A stretch of DNA of 64,000 nt, taken from CAWATZ01 sp963784995 (lineage in GTDB: Bacteria; Planctomycetota; Planctomycetia; Gemmatales; Gemmataceae). The notes under the pieces were generated by a model. That model was not told the DNA's origin. It did no database searches and worked only from the letters and a program-made list of their open reading frames with translations. Of this stretch, positions 35,670-45,264 are shown one piece after another (the first letter of the stretch is position 1; each line of letters begins with the position of its first letter). The translations under genes were made by a program, and so were the position numbers. The stretch is from assembly GCA_963784995.1 (NCBI GenBank), contig CAWATZ010000002.1, positions 1,178,001 to 1,242,000 of the forward strand. Direction: 5' to 3'.

Positions 35670-37274
35670 TCAGGGCACGATTCGCTGGCCGACCGCTGTG
35701 TTGATCCGAAGCAGATGGCGTCGATGCCGCACCAGAGTTTCCAGGTACTGGCGCACGACCTCGTTGTACTGCCTCTGGGTGTTCAAGTAGGCCAGAAGCC
35801 CCTCCTGTCCAGTGGTGAAGAGCTTGTATTCCTGGTCGCGCAAGTTCCGGGCCGTGGCGAGAATCTCCTGGTCGTACCGCTGCACCGCGGCATGTGAAAC
35901 GGCGCAGTCCGCGGCCGCCCGCTGCACTTCGTTGGCCACTTCCCGCTCCAGCCCTTCCAGCTCGATCTGGGTCTGGGCGACGTTGATTTTGGCCCGGCGA
36001 ATGGTCCCCTGGTTGCGGTTGAAGATCGGCAGGGGGATCAGGACGCCGACACCGCAGGAGGTCGCGCTCTGTTTGCCCTGCGGCTGATAGTCGGTGTACG
36101 TGCAGGGGTTGTAGAACAGGAAGACGTCCTCCACGGCCTCGGCCTCGGCCAGCTTGACGGCGGCCCCCGCCCGCTCCACGCCGAGGCGGTAGGCCATCAG
36201 GTCCGGCCGGGCCGCAGTGGCGAAGCGGATCAGCTCCGCATTGCAAGGCGGCGGCGCCATCCTGTCGCGGAGCGTGCCCCGCACCTCCAGGCAGTCGGCC
36301 TGCTCAGGAGGGACCGCCAGGAGCGTGGCCAGATTTCGCTTTGCCTGGGCCAGCGTCGCTTCCGCGCCCTGGAGGGCGACCTCGGCGCTCTGCTGCTGGA
36401 TCAAGGCTCGATCAATGTCGGTGCGGGGCTGCAACCCCTTCTGGGCCAGCTCCCGGGTTGTCTTGACCACGTCGGCGAGCCCCTTCAAGCTGGTCCGCAT
36501 GGCACGGACGATCTCGCGTGCTTCCAGGACGTCCACGAAGGCGGTGTAAAGATTGTCAATCTGGAGCCGGACCGCGTTCTGGTACTGCGCCTCCAGCACG
36601 TCGCGGGCTCGCCTGGCAAGGCAAATGCGATGCTGGCGTTTCTGGTTCAGGTCAATGGGCTGGATGAGCGTGGCCTCATAGCTGGCCGCTCCGGGACGCT
36701 GTGCGGAGTAATTCCCGTAAGGGAGGGTATCGGCGCTGGCGAAGAGGACCGGGTTGAGCCGGAGGCCCGCGGACAGGATGTCGGCATCGGCCTTGGGGAT
36801 TTCCTGGAATTTGGTGAGCAGGTCATAATTCGCCTGCACGAGCCGATCAATGGCCACGTCCAGGGTCAGACCGTTGGGCGGTCCCTCATCCTCTTCGGCG
36901 GGCAGCTCCAGGGAGCCGTACAGGGGCACCTGGCCGGCGGGAAGCTGGGATGGGGTGACAATCCGGAGTGGCGGGCCCGCACCGAAATTCCCGCCGGGAG
37001 GGGCGGCAGCGGCGGACAGAACGCCGGGCAGGGGCCGGATGCTCGGGCCTTCGCCCAGGGTGGGGAGTCCTGCCCCGGGACTGTTCGGAAAGGGGCTCTG
37101 GCCTGCACCCAGTGGTGTCAAATGTTCATGGGTGCGGAGTTGCTCCTTCTTGCTTTGCCCTTTCGTCAGCAGGATCACGTCGTCGGCGACCTTGACCTGG
37201 GCGTGAGTCTCGGCTGAACCAGTCAACCAGACGAGCGCAAAGACCAGGACGCTGCACGAGATCAAGCGCCGCAT
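35670..37274 (-). CDS. czcC: TolC/CzcC-like outer-membrane efflux factor
   Basis: 534 residues. Signal peptide (RRLISCSVLVFALVWLTGSA), a Pro/Gly-rich linker, then two TolC-type repeats with long helices: LDVAIDRLVQANYDLLTKFQ, LARRARDVLEAQYQNAVRLQ, AQKGLQPRTDIDRALIQQQS, and GVGVLIPLPIFNRNQGTIRR, typical of outer-membrane efflux proteins. It forms the outer channel for the RND pump. The ATG at 37274, preceded by AGGA, is chosen over an upstream start because it begins the signal peptide. First gene of the minus-strand operon; the frame is intact. Confidence 0.88.
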   Translation of the reverse strand: MRRLISCSVLVFALVWLTGSAETHAQVKVADDVILLTKGQSKKEQLRTHEHLTPLGAGQSPFPNSPGAGLPTLGEGPSIRPLPGVLSAAAAPPGGNFGAGPPLRIVTPSQLPAGQVPLYGSLELPAEEDEGPPNGLTLDVAIDRLVQANYDLLTKFQEIPKADADILSAGLRLNPVLFASADTLPYGNYSAQRPGAASYEATLIQPIDLNQKRQHRICLARRARDVLEAQYQNAVRLQIDNLYTAFVDVLEAREIVRAMRTSLKGLADVVKTTRELAQKGLQPRTDIDRALIQQQSAEVALQGAEATLAQAKRNLATLLAVPPEQADCLEVRGTLRDRMAPPPCNAELIRFATAARPDLMAYRLGVERAGAAVKLAEAEAVEDVFLFYNPCTYTDYQPQGKQSATSCGVGVLIPLPIFNRNQGTIRRAKINVAQTQIELEGLEREVANEVQRAAADCAVSHAAVQRYDQEILATARNLRDQEYKLFTTGQEGLLAYLNTQRQYNEVVRQYLETLVRHRRHLLRINTAVGQRIVP

Positions 37275-37427
37275 TTGACTTCCTCTTTGGTCTTGCCCGA
37301 CTGGAGGGCAAACGACCTGGCGGACGTGGACGTGGAGCAGGGTGCAGCAGAAACCGCAATGCTTCACGTCCATTCTATCGGCACAGACATCCTCTTCGGT
37401 TTACAGAGAAGTGTGATCCTCCTCGGC

Positions 37428-38896
37428 TCAGTCTCCCTGCCGATCCAGCAATGGGGCCAGAGGATCCGCTTTCCGGCGCTTCAGGAGCGGGAGGACCGTG
37501 CGCAGGTTGAAGTCCTTCGGGTCGAGATCGTCGCGCAGCTCCTCCCACTCCAGCGGCATCGAAACCGGCGCCCCGGCACCGTTCGCAGCACGTACGGCGG
37601 CACCACGTGCTTGCCGCGGGCATTCTGCTGCACGTCCAGGTAAAGCCGCTGGCCGCGCTTGGCCTTGCGAATCTCCACGGTGGCCAGGTCCGGCAGTGCC
37701 TTGACCACGCGCTCGGCCATCGCCATCGCCCACGCCCGGCTCTTGTCGAAATCACCCTCCTCGCGCCAGGGGACCAGCAGGTGCAATCCGGATTTGCCGG
37801 ACGTCTTGAGGGCGGCCTCGTGCCCCTCCTGTTGCAGGCCCTGCCGCAGCCGGCGTGCGACGGTGCAGGCGTCGGCAAACGTGGTCGGGCCCGGGTCCAG
37901 ATCGAACAGGACGAAATCGGGTCGATCGAGATGAGCCGTTCGCGACAACCAGGGATGGAAGGTTAGCGTCCCCTGGTTGACGAGGTAGAGCAGCGTGCTG
38001 ACGTCGTTGACCAGGGCATAGCGGACCGGCTTGCCGGTCTCGCTGGTCAGTTCGATCCGCGGTATCCAGGATGGGTACGAATCGGGAATGTTCTTCTGCC
38101 AGAACTGCTTCTTGCCGGGCCCCACTCCCTCGGGCATGCGCTCCAGAGTCATGGGCCGATCCTTCAGGAACGGCAGCAGCCAGGGCGCGATCTGGCGATA
38201 GAACTCGAAGACCTCGCTCTTGGTGACAGCCACGTCGGGATAGATCACCCTGGTGCCGCTTGTCAGCTGAACGTCAGCGGGGGGAGTGTCGGATGAGCGG
38301 ACCGTGGCAGTCCTGGCGGGCCGGCCTTTCCGCTTGGGTGGAGTCGCTTTGGCAGGCGGGTCCTCGGCCTGGGTGAACTCGTCCTGTGCTTTGATCAGCA
38401 GCCAGTTCTCCTTGCCGCGCTCTTTTCCCTTCATTCGCACCAGGGCGAACCGTCCCTTCAATCGCTCGCCCAAGAGCCGAAACTCAAGTCTGCCGGCGTC
38501 AATCCCCTCGGTGACCGTCTGATTGGGAAGAAGGTTCTCGTAGGTGCCGTGGTCCCAGATGGCGACGGTGCCGGCCCCGTACTGCCCCTCCGGGATGGTG
38601 CCGGCGAACGTGGCGTAGGCGAGCGGATGGTCCTCGACGTGGACCGCCAGGCGCTTCTGTTTCGGATCCAGCGAGGGCCCTTTCGGGATGGCCCAGCTTT
38701 TGAGGACGCCGTCGGCCTCCAGCCGAAAGTCGTAGTGCAAATGCGAGGCGTGATGCTCCTGCACCACGAAGATCGGCCGGGCGTGAAAAGCCGCGGCCTC
38801 GGCCCGTGGCTCTGGAGTCTGGAAGGACGTGCGCTTCCGATTGTATTCCTCAGGTGCTTCCGTCTCTGGCTCTCGGCTCGCTTTCGCTTTGGTCAT
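37428..38896 (-). CDS. LigD-like protein: 3'-phosphoesterase plus polymerase domains, no ligase (frameshift near 37571)
   Basis: About 490 residues. Residues 35-150 are a LigD 3'-phosphoesterase domain (IFVVQEHHASHLHYDFRLEA; DGVLKSWAIPKGPSLDPKQK; GTIPEGQYGAGTVAIWDHGT). After a basic linker comes a LigD/PrimPol polymerase domain (TRVIYPDVAVTKSEVFEFYR; DFVLFDLDPGP with the catalytic Asp pair; LKTSGKSGLHLLVPW). The last 50 residues (APVSMPLEWEELRDDLDPKD) are in another frame; a G missing from the run at 37571-37574 explains it. LigD proteins act with Ku in non-homologous end joining. The ATP-dependent ligase domain is absent. ATG 38896 has GGAGA upstream. Confidence 0.82.
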
Positions 38897-39057
38897 GACC
38901 TTCTCTCCGTGCCTGGTGTTGGAGTGGGATCGTGCAAAGGAGATGCCAGAATATCTTAGCGGCTGCCGTGGAAAGTGTCTGGACAGGGCCGGGACATTTC
39001 GGTATGGTCCCGCGCGCACGAGACGGCTATCCCCTCGCGGCAAAACAGGAGGTCCAC

Positions 39058-42024
39058 GTGGTCTGGAGGACCTTTCTCTCCCTGGCGCTGCTTGCGCTGG
39101 CCACAGGCCAGGCGCCCGCCCAGGATCTGCCGTTGCTGTCCGCCGAGGCCCTGGAGTTGCTCCCTCAACTCGACCCACGACTGGCCCGCGAAGTCCTCAT
39201 CGTTGTGCCCCAGCTGGAAGGCTGGAGTGAGGTCATCGCAACCGTGCGCGGCGATCTCCAGGCGGGACGGGCCTCCGATCCAGCCGTGGCAGATCGGGTA
39301 ATCTGTCTGGCGCGTGTCATTTCCAGGACTTCTCCCCCCCTGCAGAACCTGATTGGTCTGGGCAATGCGCCGCTCGCCTCGGCATCACCGCAAGGCGAAA
39401 TTGACGCCGAGCCGCTGGCCCGGGCCGCCCAGGCTATCGAGACGGTCGAGAAGCCCGCACGCTACCTGATCGCCCTCCTCGACAGCGAGCTGGGCAAGCG
39501 ATTCCTCGGTCGCCCCATCACCGTGGGACCGGTTCGCTTCACCCTGGCCCAACCGGATTTCTCCCGCTCGCTTTTCTCTCCCACCGCCGACCTGGCCATC
39601 ACACTGAGTTACCCGGCCCTGGGTCTGGAATTGAAAGCTCATGGTGTGTACTTCCGCCCGCGCTCCGGCGACCTGCCTGAGCCGGTCCTGGACCCGGCCC
39701 GCATGCGCATCGACACGTCGGGGCTTCAAGTCCTGGCCGAGAAAGGTCTGACCCGGCTGGGTGAGGAAATCCCGGAGCTGGGCGTGCCGATCCGCGTCAA
39801 GGAACCGCGGTTCAGCGGCTTCCAGGGCGACTCGGCCGGGAGCGTCAGCTTTCGGATCATCGTGAACGTCGGCGGGGCTATGGGGATCGCGCCGGAGGAA
39901 CTGCTCGGGCTGGAAGCCGGAGTCACGGTTGCCTCCAGCGGCAAGATTGAACTGGACGGCCCGCTGACCGCGAGCATTGAGCGTCCGATCCCGCTCGGGA
40001 TGACCGGATTGGTCCTCGATGGCGTCAAGCTGGAGCTGCGGCCGAAAGACCGCACCGAACCGATCCAGCTGCAAACCTACCTGGCCCCGGCGCTGGGCGG
40101 CAAGGAGGGGCTGGCGCTGGAAGTGACCATCCGCCTGGGCCTGTCTCAACGAGCCAGAAGCGTAAGCGACGGTCCACCGTCGCTTACGCTTCTGGCTCGT
40201 TCGCCAGAGATACGCTTTGCCGGCCGGCTGATGCTGGCGCGCCGCGAGGCGCTGGGCCAGGTCGAGGGCACCTTCACTCAAAACGGAGTGGCCGGCCGGT
40301 TGCGGATTCCCGATCCGCAGGGAAACGCAGCGCCGACCGGCGAACTGCTCAAGGCCGACCTGTCCTTTGAGATGAACAAGGAAGGGATTCAAGCCCAGGG
40401 CTCCGCGTCTCTGGCCAGCGCTGTCAGTGGACAGGTAAGTCTGCTTTTGCCCTTCACCGGACAGGGGACGCTGATGGCCAGCGAGAACTGCCGGCTTCTG
40501 GCCCTGGCCGTCCCTGCCAGCGTGACTGCCCGCTTCGCGCCTGGTTTCCGGCAGCTGGAACTGGACGCCGACATGGAAGTCGAGGTCGATCTGGAGGTGC
40601 TGAAGGTGATGGCCTCCGTGTCGATCCATGCCGTGTCGGCCCCCCGGCCGAGCGTCGAGGTCACCGCCCAGGCACTCGGCGTCAAGGTGAACTTTCGGCT
40701 GGATCATCTGGATCAGCTGACCATGCCCCGACTGCGGCAAGAACTGAAGGCGAGTTTGACCGCTCTTTACGACAACTTGCTGGGAGCAGTGGCCGAGCTG
40801 GAGAAGGAAGGCGGCCAGTTGCTGTCCCAGGTCGAGCAGCATCTGCGTGGCGGCGTTTGCAGGGCCTTCCACCGGGTCGGGCTGGAGCGAGCGTGTTGCG
40901 GCTGCAAGGAAGCCGACGGCCGCCTGGCGGACCTGGCCTGCGGCCGGAAGAACCTGATCGGCTGGGGCTTGCTGTCCAGGGTGAAAGCGGGCAAGTGGCT
41001 GGCCGAGGTGGAGCGGCCCGTTCCGCGCTCGCTCTCGGGTTTCCTGGAGATCCTGGAACGGGAGCTGATTGTTCTGCTTGACGCCGACAAGAGGAAGCAC
41101 CTGCAAGAGCAGGCCGAACGGGAGAAGCAGATCGACAACCGGCTGGAGCCGGTGGTGGCGGCGATCAACGGCGGCGCGATGGACCGCACGCTGGACCGGC
41201 TGATTCAAGGGATTTGCCAGGCGGGCAACAACTGCCGGGAAGGAGAAGCCCTCCGTCCCAGGACGATCACCCGGCTGCACCTGAGCTGTGAGCATGCGGT
41301 CAGCGCGGCCTGCGAAAGTCCGCTCGGAGCACTTCCAGGCACGACCCAGCCAGATGGCGTGCTGGCGTTTGTCATCACCAGCAGCGGCTTCCAGTGCAAC
41401 GTCAATCCAGTACGGACGGGCTGGTTTCGCCGCCAGCACTCCTCCGACGTGCGGGTGGGGGTGGTGCGGTTCGTGGGTTTGCTGGATGGCAGCGCTCGCC
41501 CGCGCGCCCGGATTGTCCTGCCGGAGCTGGACCACGGCTCCTGTCTGCCGGCCCGGGATTACCTGTTTGACACGCTGGCCGGGCTGATCGAACGCTTGCT
41601 GCCCGGAGTCGAAGTCGAAGGCCGACAGCACGAACGCGATCTGGCGGTCCGCAATGGGATGGGGGAACCGGTCCGTTTCTGGGTGCAGGTGCTGACCCGG
41701 TCCGAGACCACCGGGCAGTGGACCTGGCAGCCGGCCGGACCGGAGAGGCCGGACAGGGCTTACGCCTTTCAGCTGCCGGCCGGGCAAACGGTGGCGTTGC
41801 AGATTGACCACGTGCAACTCAAGGGAGCTGTCGCTCGCGTTCGGGCCCTGTCGGCCAGCGGCGTCATCTGGGGCCGGTCTTCCCCGCGGGAACTCTGGTT
41901 GGTGGAAGAACACGACACGCTGGGCCAACGCTGCTACCGGGCCAGCGAACGGGCGCTGTTTACCTTTGATCTCGAAGCGGACAAGAGGGTGGTGGGTCCG
42001 CAAAAGAATTCGAGGGGCAAGTGA
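39058..42024 (+). CDS. Large secreted protein of unknown function
   Basis: 988 residues with a signal peptide (WRTFLSLALLALATGQAPAQ). The start is GTG 39058, five bases after AGGAGG; the frame is open upstream but without a ribosome site. The body is largely beta-rich (FRIIVNVGGAMGIAPEELLG; LKVMASVSIHAVSAPRPSVE), with a helical segment near residues 590-720 holding several Cys (CRAFHRVGLERACCGCKEAD). The C-terminal 150 residues contain VQVLTRSETTGQWTWQP and resemble a small beta domain. A palindrome at 40148-40201 encodes part of it in frame. No known domain recognised. Confidence 0.75.
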   Translation: MVWRTFLSLALLALATGQAPAQDLPLLSAEALELLPQLDPRLAREVLIVVPQLEGWSEVIATVRGDLQAGRASDPAVADRVICLARVISRTSPPLQNLIGLGNAPLASASPQGEIDAEPLARAAQAIETVEKPARYLIALLDSELGKRFLGRPITVGPVRFTLAQPDFSRSLFSPTADLAITLSYPALGLELKAHGVYFRPRSGDLPEPVLDPARMRIDTSGLQVLAEKGLTRLGEEIPELGVPIRVKEPRFSGFQGDSAGSVSFRIIVNVGGAMGIAPEELLGLEAGVTVASSGKIELDGPLTASIERPIPLGMTGLVLDGVKLELRPKDRTEPIQLQTYLAPALGGKEGLALEVTIRLGLSQRARSVSDGPPSLTLLARSPEIRFAGRLMLARREALGQVEGTFTQNGVAGRLRIPDPQGNAAPTGELLKADLSFEMNKEGIQAQGSASLASAVSGQVSLLLPFTGQGTLMASENCRLLALAVPASVTARFAPGFRQLELDADMEVEVDLEVLKVMASVSIHAVSAPRPSVEVTAQALGVKVNFRLDHLDQLTMPRLRQELKASLTALYDNLLGAVAELEKEGGQLLSQVEQHLRGGVCRAFHRVGLERACCGCKEADGRLADLACGRKNLIGWGLLSRVKAGKWLAEVERPVPRSLSGFLEILERELIVLLDADKRKHLQEQAEREKQIDNRLEPVVAAINGGAMDRTLDRLIQGICQAGNNCREGEALRPRTITRLHLSCEHAVSAACESPLGALPGTTQPDGVLAFVITSSGFQCNVNPVRTGWFRRQHSSDVRVGVVRFVGLLDGSARPRARIVLPELDHGSCLPARDYLFDTLAGLIERLLPGVEVEGRQHERDLAVRNGMGEPVRFWVQVLTRSETTGQWTWQPAGPERPDRAYAFQLPAGQTVALQIDHVQLKGAVARVRALSASGVIWGRSSPRELWLVEEHDTLGQRCYRASERALFTFDLEADKRVVGPQKNSRGK
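40148..40201. repeat. Palindrome inside secreted-protein gene
   Basis: 26-base arms around a two-base centre, encoding RARSVSDGPPSLTLLAR in frame. It carries the GCGTAAGC core also found in the palindrome at 22981-23091. Confidence 0.8.
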
Positions 42025-42083
42025 AGGGCGTGGCGCTCAGCTATACTGGAAAGGGAAAGGCAACGAGCCGTGGGAGCGACAAC

Positions 42084-42842
42084 ATGTGCGACGAGTGGAT
42101 GCGTCCGATCCAGCTACCGATCTCCATCGAGCAGTTCCATCAGTTGCCGCGCAACCCGGCCTACAAGTACGAGTATTTCGACGGCCAGGCGTGGATCAGT
42201 CCCCGGCCGCGGTTCTATCACGCCTTGCTGGATCTCTCCGTCCTGGAAGCGGGACCGCTCGACTGGATCGATCCGCACGTGTCGGTGCGTCCCCTGGAAG
42301 CCTCGGACTGGGACGACCTGGCCGGGCTGTTCTCGGCCGCGTTCCACTATCGGGAGCCGTTCAGCGCCCTGGACGATCAGCAGCGGGCGGAGGCAGCCCG
42401 GCAATGTCTGGAACGCACCCGCACCGGAAGCGATGGACCGCTGCTCGAAGCGGCCTGCTTCCAGGCCTTCCGCCCTGAGGGCAACCGGGCCATCGGGGCC
42501 ATCCTGATTACCCTGGTCCCGGGCGGCGACCCCACCGACCTGGATAGCTACGTCTGGAACGAACCCGTCCCACCGGACCTGATCGAACGACGGCAGGGTC
42601 GGCCCCACCTGACCTGGATCTTCGTGCATGGCTTCCTGGTCAGCCGGGGAGTCGGCACCGCCTTGCTTGACGCTGCCGGTCGGGCCCTGCTCCAACTGGG
42701 CTATCGCGAACTGGCCAGTACCTTTCTGCTGGGGAATGACTCCAGCATGCTCTGGCACTGGCGCAACGGCTTTCGCCTGCTCACGCATCCCTTTTCCCGC
42801 CGGCCGCCGTTGGATTTCCTGGAAAAAAAAGCCGGCAAGTGA
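42084..42842 (+). CDS. GNAT acetyltransferase with Uma2-like N-terminal segment
   Basis: 252 residues. The first 45 residues (YKYEYFDGQAWISPRP) resemble the start of Uma2-type nuclease-like proteins. From about residue 70 a GNAT fold follows (VSVRPLEASDWDDLAGLFSA; LTWIFVHGFLVSRGVGTALL as the acetyl-CoA loop; LGNDSSMLWHWRNGFRLL). GNATs transfer acetyl from acetyl-CoA to amines; the substrate is unknown. ATG at 42084 follows GGGAG. The stop codon lies inside a perfect palindrome that acts as a terminator. Confidence 0.75.
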   Translation: MCDEWMRPIQLPISIEQFHQLPRNPAYKYEYFDGQAWISPRPRFYHALLDLSVLEAGPLDWIDPHVSVRPLEASDWDDLAGLFSAAFHYREPFSALDDQQRAEAARQCLERTRTGSDGPLLEAACFQAFRPEGNRAIGAILITLVPGGDPTDLDSYVWNEPVPPDLIERRQGRPHLTWIFVHGFLVSRGVGTALLDAAGRALLQLGYRELASTFLLGNDSSMLWHWRNGFRLLTHPFSRRPPLDFLEKKAGK

Positions 42843-42863
42843 GACGTCTCACTTGCCGGCTTT
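42828..42863. terminator. Perfect 36-base palindrome, bidirectional terminator
   Basis: The arm AAAGCCGGCAAGTGAGAC (42828-42845) is followed directly by its reverse complement. It has A's on the left and T's on the right, and includes the stop codon of the upstream gene. Confidence 0.8.
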
Positions 42864-42984
42864 GGTCACGGGGTACGCTTCAGCCTGAGCAGTGGGGCCC
42901 ATCTCTGTCCGCCCGCGCGGAGCAACGTCATTGCCTGCAAGGTCCAGGTCGTCGGCAATGAGATCCAGGTTGACGTTCCCTGAC

Positions 42985-43548
42985 TCAATCGATCCGGGCA
43001 AAACGCCAGACCGGTACGTGCGGCGGCAACTGACCGCTATAATACGCCTCGTCGCCGAGCATCTCCTTGACTTTCTTCAGGGCCTGCCGGCGAACCGTGA
43101 CGTAATAGTAGTCGCAGCGGGCATCGCGAATCGTGTCCCAGATGGTGTAGAGCCGATCCACCTCTTGCAGGACCTCGCGCAGTTCCCACCAGTAGGTCAG
43201 CTCCAGCGCTTGCCGATTGTCCAGGTGCTGCCGATAGGCCCGGTTGAACGACAGCAGCTCGTTGATCAGGGCCCGATCGGGGAAGCGCATCTGGTCCTGA
43301 AGCGGCGGCGCATCGGCCAGTTCCTGGTAGCGCCGCCGCAGCAGCTTCAAGTCTCCGGAGAAATCATCGGAGCGCATCAGCACGTAACGCACTTCGCGCG
43401 GATCGAGGACCTCCCAGTCAATGGCCAGCGCCTGCAACGTCGGCCGGACTGTCACGAAACGTTCCGAGACCCCAGTCAGATCCAGCGATTCCGCCGGGGT
43501 CGCCAGCAATGCCACCGCCAATGCATAATCGAGCGGGATCATGACCAT
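42985..43548 (-). CDS. Hypothetical protein
   Basis: 187 residues, mostly helical and charged. The N-terminus (IPLDYALAVALLATPAESL) is mildly hydrophobic and may be a weak signal. The rest (LKLLRRRYQELADAPPLQDQ; LTYWWELREVLQEVDRLYTI; ARCDYYYVTVRRQALKKVKE) has no recognised domain. The start is ATG 43548 or 43542; GGGAGG upstream serves either. Convergent with the acetyltransferase gene. Confidence 0.6.
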   Translation of the reverse strand: MVMIPLDYALAVALLATPAESLDLTGVSERFVTVRPTLQALAIDWEVLDPREVRYVLMRSDDFSGDLKLLRRRYQELADAPPLQDQMRFPDRALINELLSFNRAYRQHLDNRQALELTYWWELREVLQEVDRLYTIWDTIRDARCDYYYVTVRRQALKKVKEMLGDEAYYSGQLPPHVPVWRFARID

Positions 43549-44640
43549 TCACCCTCCCACGGAGAGGCGCGCGGACCCTCAGAGGGCGCGGACCAGACCG
43601 CGTTTCGCTCAAGCCTCAAAAAGAACCAGGCCCTTCGGGTCGTGGGTTACGTCGGAGAAGGAAGGGGAAAACCGTGGGTCGAGTACGACGAAGGTGCATC
43701 CATAAAAGTGATCCCCGGTAATTCAGGGATGAGCTGTCCTGCAACCCCTTCTAGTACTAGCGTAGCTCACAAACCTCCTCGTTTCAGTGAATCCACCAAG
43801 TTCATCGCATTTTGCCGGCCAGGGCGGACAACTTTTCTTACTTTGTGTGCTCTTCCCTGGCCTGCTTTTGAAATTTTACCAGATTGCCCCTGGACGATGC
43901 GAGGCCGGCTTTATACACAGAACCAATTAGGGCAATTTCCGTGCCAGTTTTTCCGCCGGGGCAAACTTTTCCTGCTCACTGGCACGGCTTCCCCCCTTGG
44001 GCGGCGGTTGGCCAACAACTTCTTCTGCTGTAACTCTTTCAGGGAAAAGAAGATCGGTAAAATACCTGTCAAGTTGGAAATTACCGGCATGCAGAGCCAG
44101 GGAGCGAAAGGGACAGAGCCAGGGGCTTGCTGAGGATGAAGCGAAATGCCACACTGCTAGGCAGGATGACGCCCGATTGTATGACTTCGTGGCGGGGCGG
44201 CGAGAGAAAAAAAGAAAAAAATCCAGAAACCTGAAAGCCTCCGGGCTGTGCGCTCCCGCTGGCGGGAGCGCACGGGCCCGGAGGCTCTTCGTGAGCGACA
44301 GTGATTCCCCGGGAGCCGGGCACAAAGTCCCGGCTCCCGGTCCGACATGAACTCTACTGTGAAGCACCCACTGGAGTGGCCGACCCAAAAACCACTTGGT
44401 CCAGCGAGCGATACGCCTCTACCCAGGAGGGTGGGTAGTGCAGACTTTCCCGCAAAAGCCAGCACCCAGCAGAGTTCGGCTGTTTGGCTGCGTCTTGGCC
44501 GCGGCTCTCGCGTCCAATTGATGAGGGGGCGTATAGCGTCAGGACGTGGTTTTGGGAAGAGCACTTTTCGCGAGGGGGCCCCGATGCAGTTGCATCGGGG
44601 CCCCCTCGCGATGCACGCCAGGCAAGGGGCCCCGGACGAT
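43549..44640. other. Gene-poor region rich in hairpins
   Basis: No credible gene. Hairpins are visible near 44247-44272 and 44306-44340, plus a perfect palindrome at 44569-44610. Base composition is more mixed than in the neighbouring coding DNA. Probably decayed mobile DNA. Confidence 0.5.
44569..44610. repeat. Perfect palindrome, 20-base arms
   Basis: Arms 44569-44588 and 44591-44610 around GT, immediately left of the transposase remnant. It could be an inserted palindromic unit that interrupted that transposase. Confidence 0.75.
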
Positions 44641-44646
44641 CAGCCG

Positions 44647-44923
44647 CAGCGAGTACGAGGAGCAGATCGAACAGTTGCGACAACGGATGCAAAGCGCGGA
44701 AGCCAAGCAACTGTACAAGTTGAGGAAGCAAACGGTGGAGTTGGCGAACGCTGACATGAAAGGACACCGAGGGCTGAGGAGATTGTCTGGACGCGGGTTG
44801 AGGCGAGCGGATGCGCAGGTGGGGCTAACAGTGCTGGCTCACGATCTGGCAGCGCTGGACAGCCTCCGCCGCAAACAACAGCAAGGGGCTGCGGTTGCAA
44901 CCCCTTGTCCCAATGGGTCTTGA
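44647..44923 (+). pseudogene. C-terminal remnant of an IS1182-like transposase
   Basis: The sequence EEQIEQLRQRMQSAEAKQLY, then TVELANADMKGHRGLRRLSG and LTVLAHDLAALDSL, matches the C-terminal end of IS1182-type (DDE_Tnp_1) transposases, where the motif before HRGLRR carries the last catalytic Glu region. No upstream catalytic domain remains in frame. A degraded relic, not expressed as an active enzyme. Confidence 0.6.
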
Positions 44924-45264
44924 AAGCTGGACGATCTCTAAAGAGGCTGCAGGGCGCCCGCCCCGGTCTGTCAGCCCGGTTTACCGGGCTTTCTGCTGGC
45001 GTCTAGCCCCGCCATTCATGGCGGGGCGGTCCGGGCCGGACGTGGTAAATTGGTTGCATTGCGCCCTGACACACACAACTCAGCTCGCGTCGGTTCTTGC
45101 CGGGCTGCTGTCTGCCAAGTGCCCGGTCTGCCCGCCACTTTTTCCCGCCGGTGGCAGAGAGCCAGACCGTGCCCGTGCGTGTCCAGTCAGGCTCTTTGGG
45201 TGCCAACAGCGTGTCTGCCTGCCACCCGCCAAGGGATTCGGGACCGGCTGGCGGCGATTGCTTC
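44924..45264. other. Intergenic region with short hairpins
   Basis: 341 bases with hairpins such as AGCCCGGTTTACCGGGCT near 44972 and CCCCGCCATTCATGGCGGGG near 45009, and a 31-base repeat (45212-45242) that recurs inverted at 49368-49398. No gene seen. Confidence 0.5.
45212..45242 (+). repeat. 31-base dispersed repeat, copy A
   Basis: Starts TGTCTGCCTGCCACCCGCCA. It matches the reverse complement of 49368-49398 at 28 of 31 positions. The two copies bracket the IS-rich block. Confidence 0.55.

Noticed and set aside
39385..42003. Long open frame opposite the 988-residue secreted protein
   Set aside because: Shadow frame; the plus strand has a signal peptide and AGGAGG site.
43600..44350. Possible transposase fragments in the gene-poor region
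   Set aside because: Short stretches look coding but do not form a recognisable family or share a frame.
44240..45030. Series of hairpins considered as a CRISPR array
   Set aside because: The hairpins differ in sequence and spacing; there is no repeat-spacer pattern and no cas gene.
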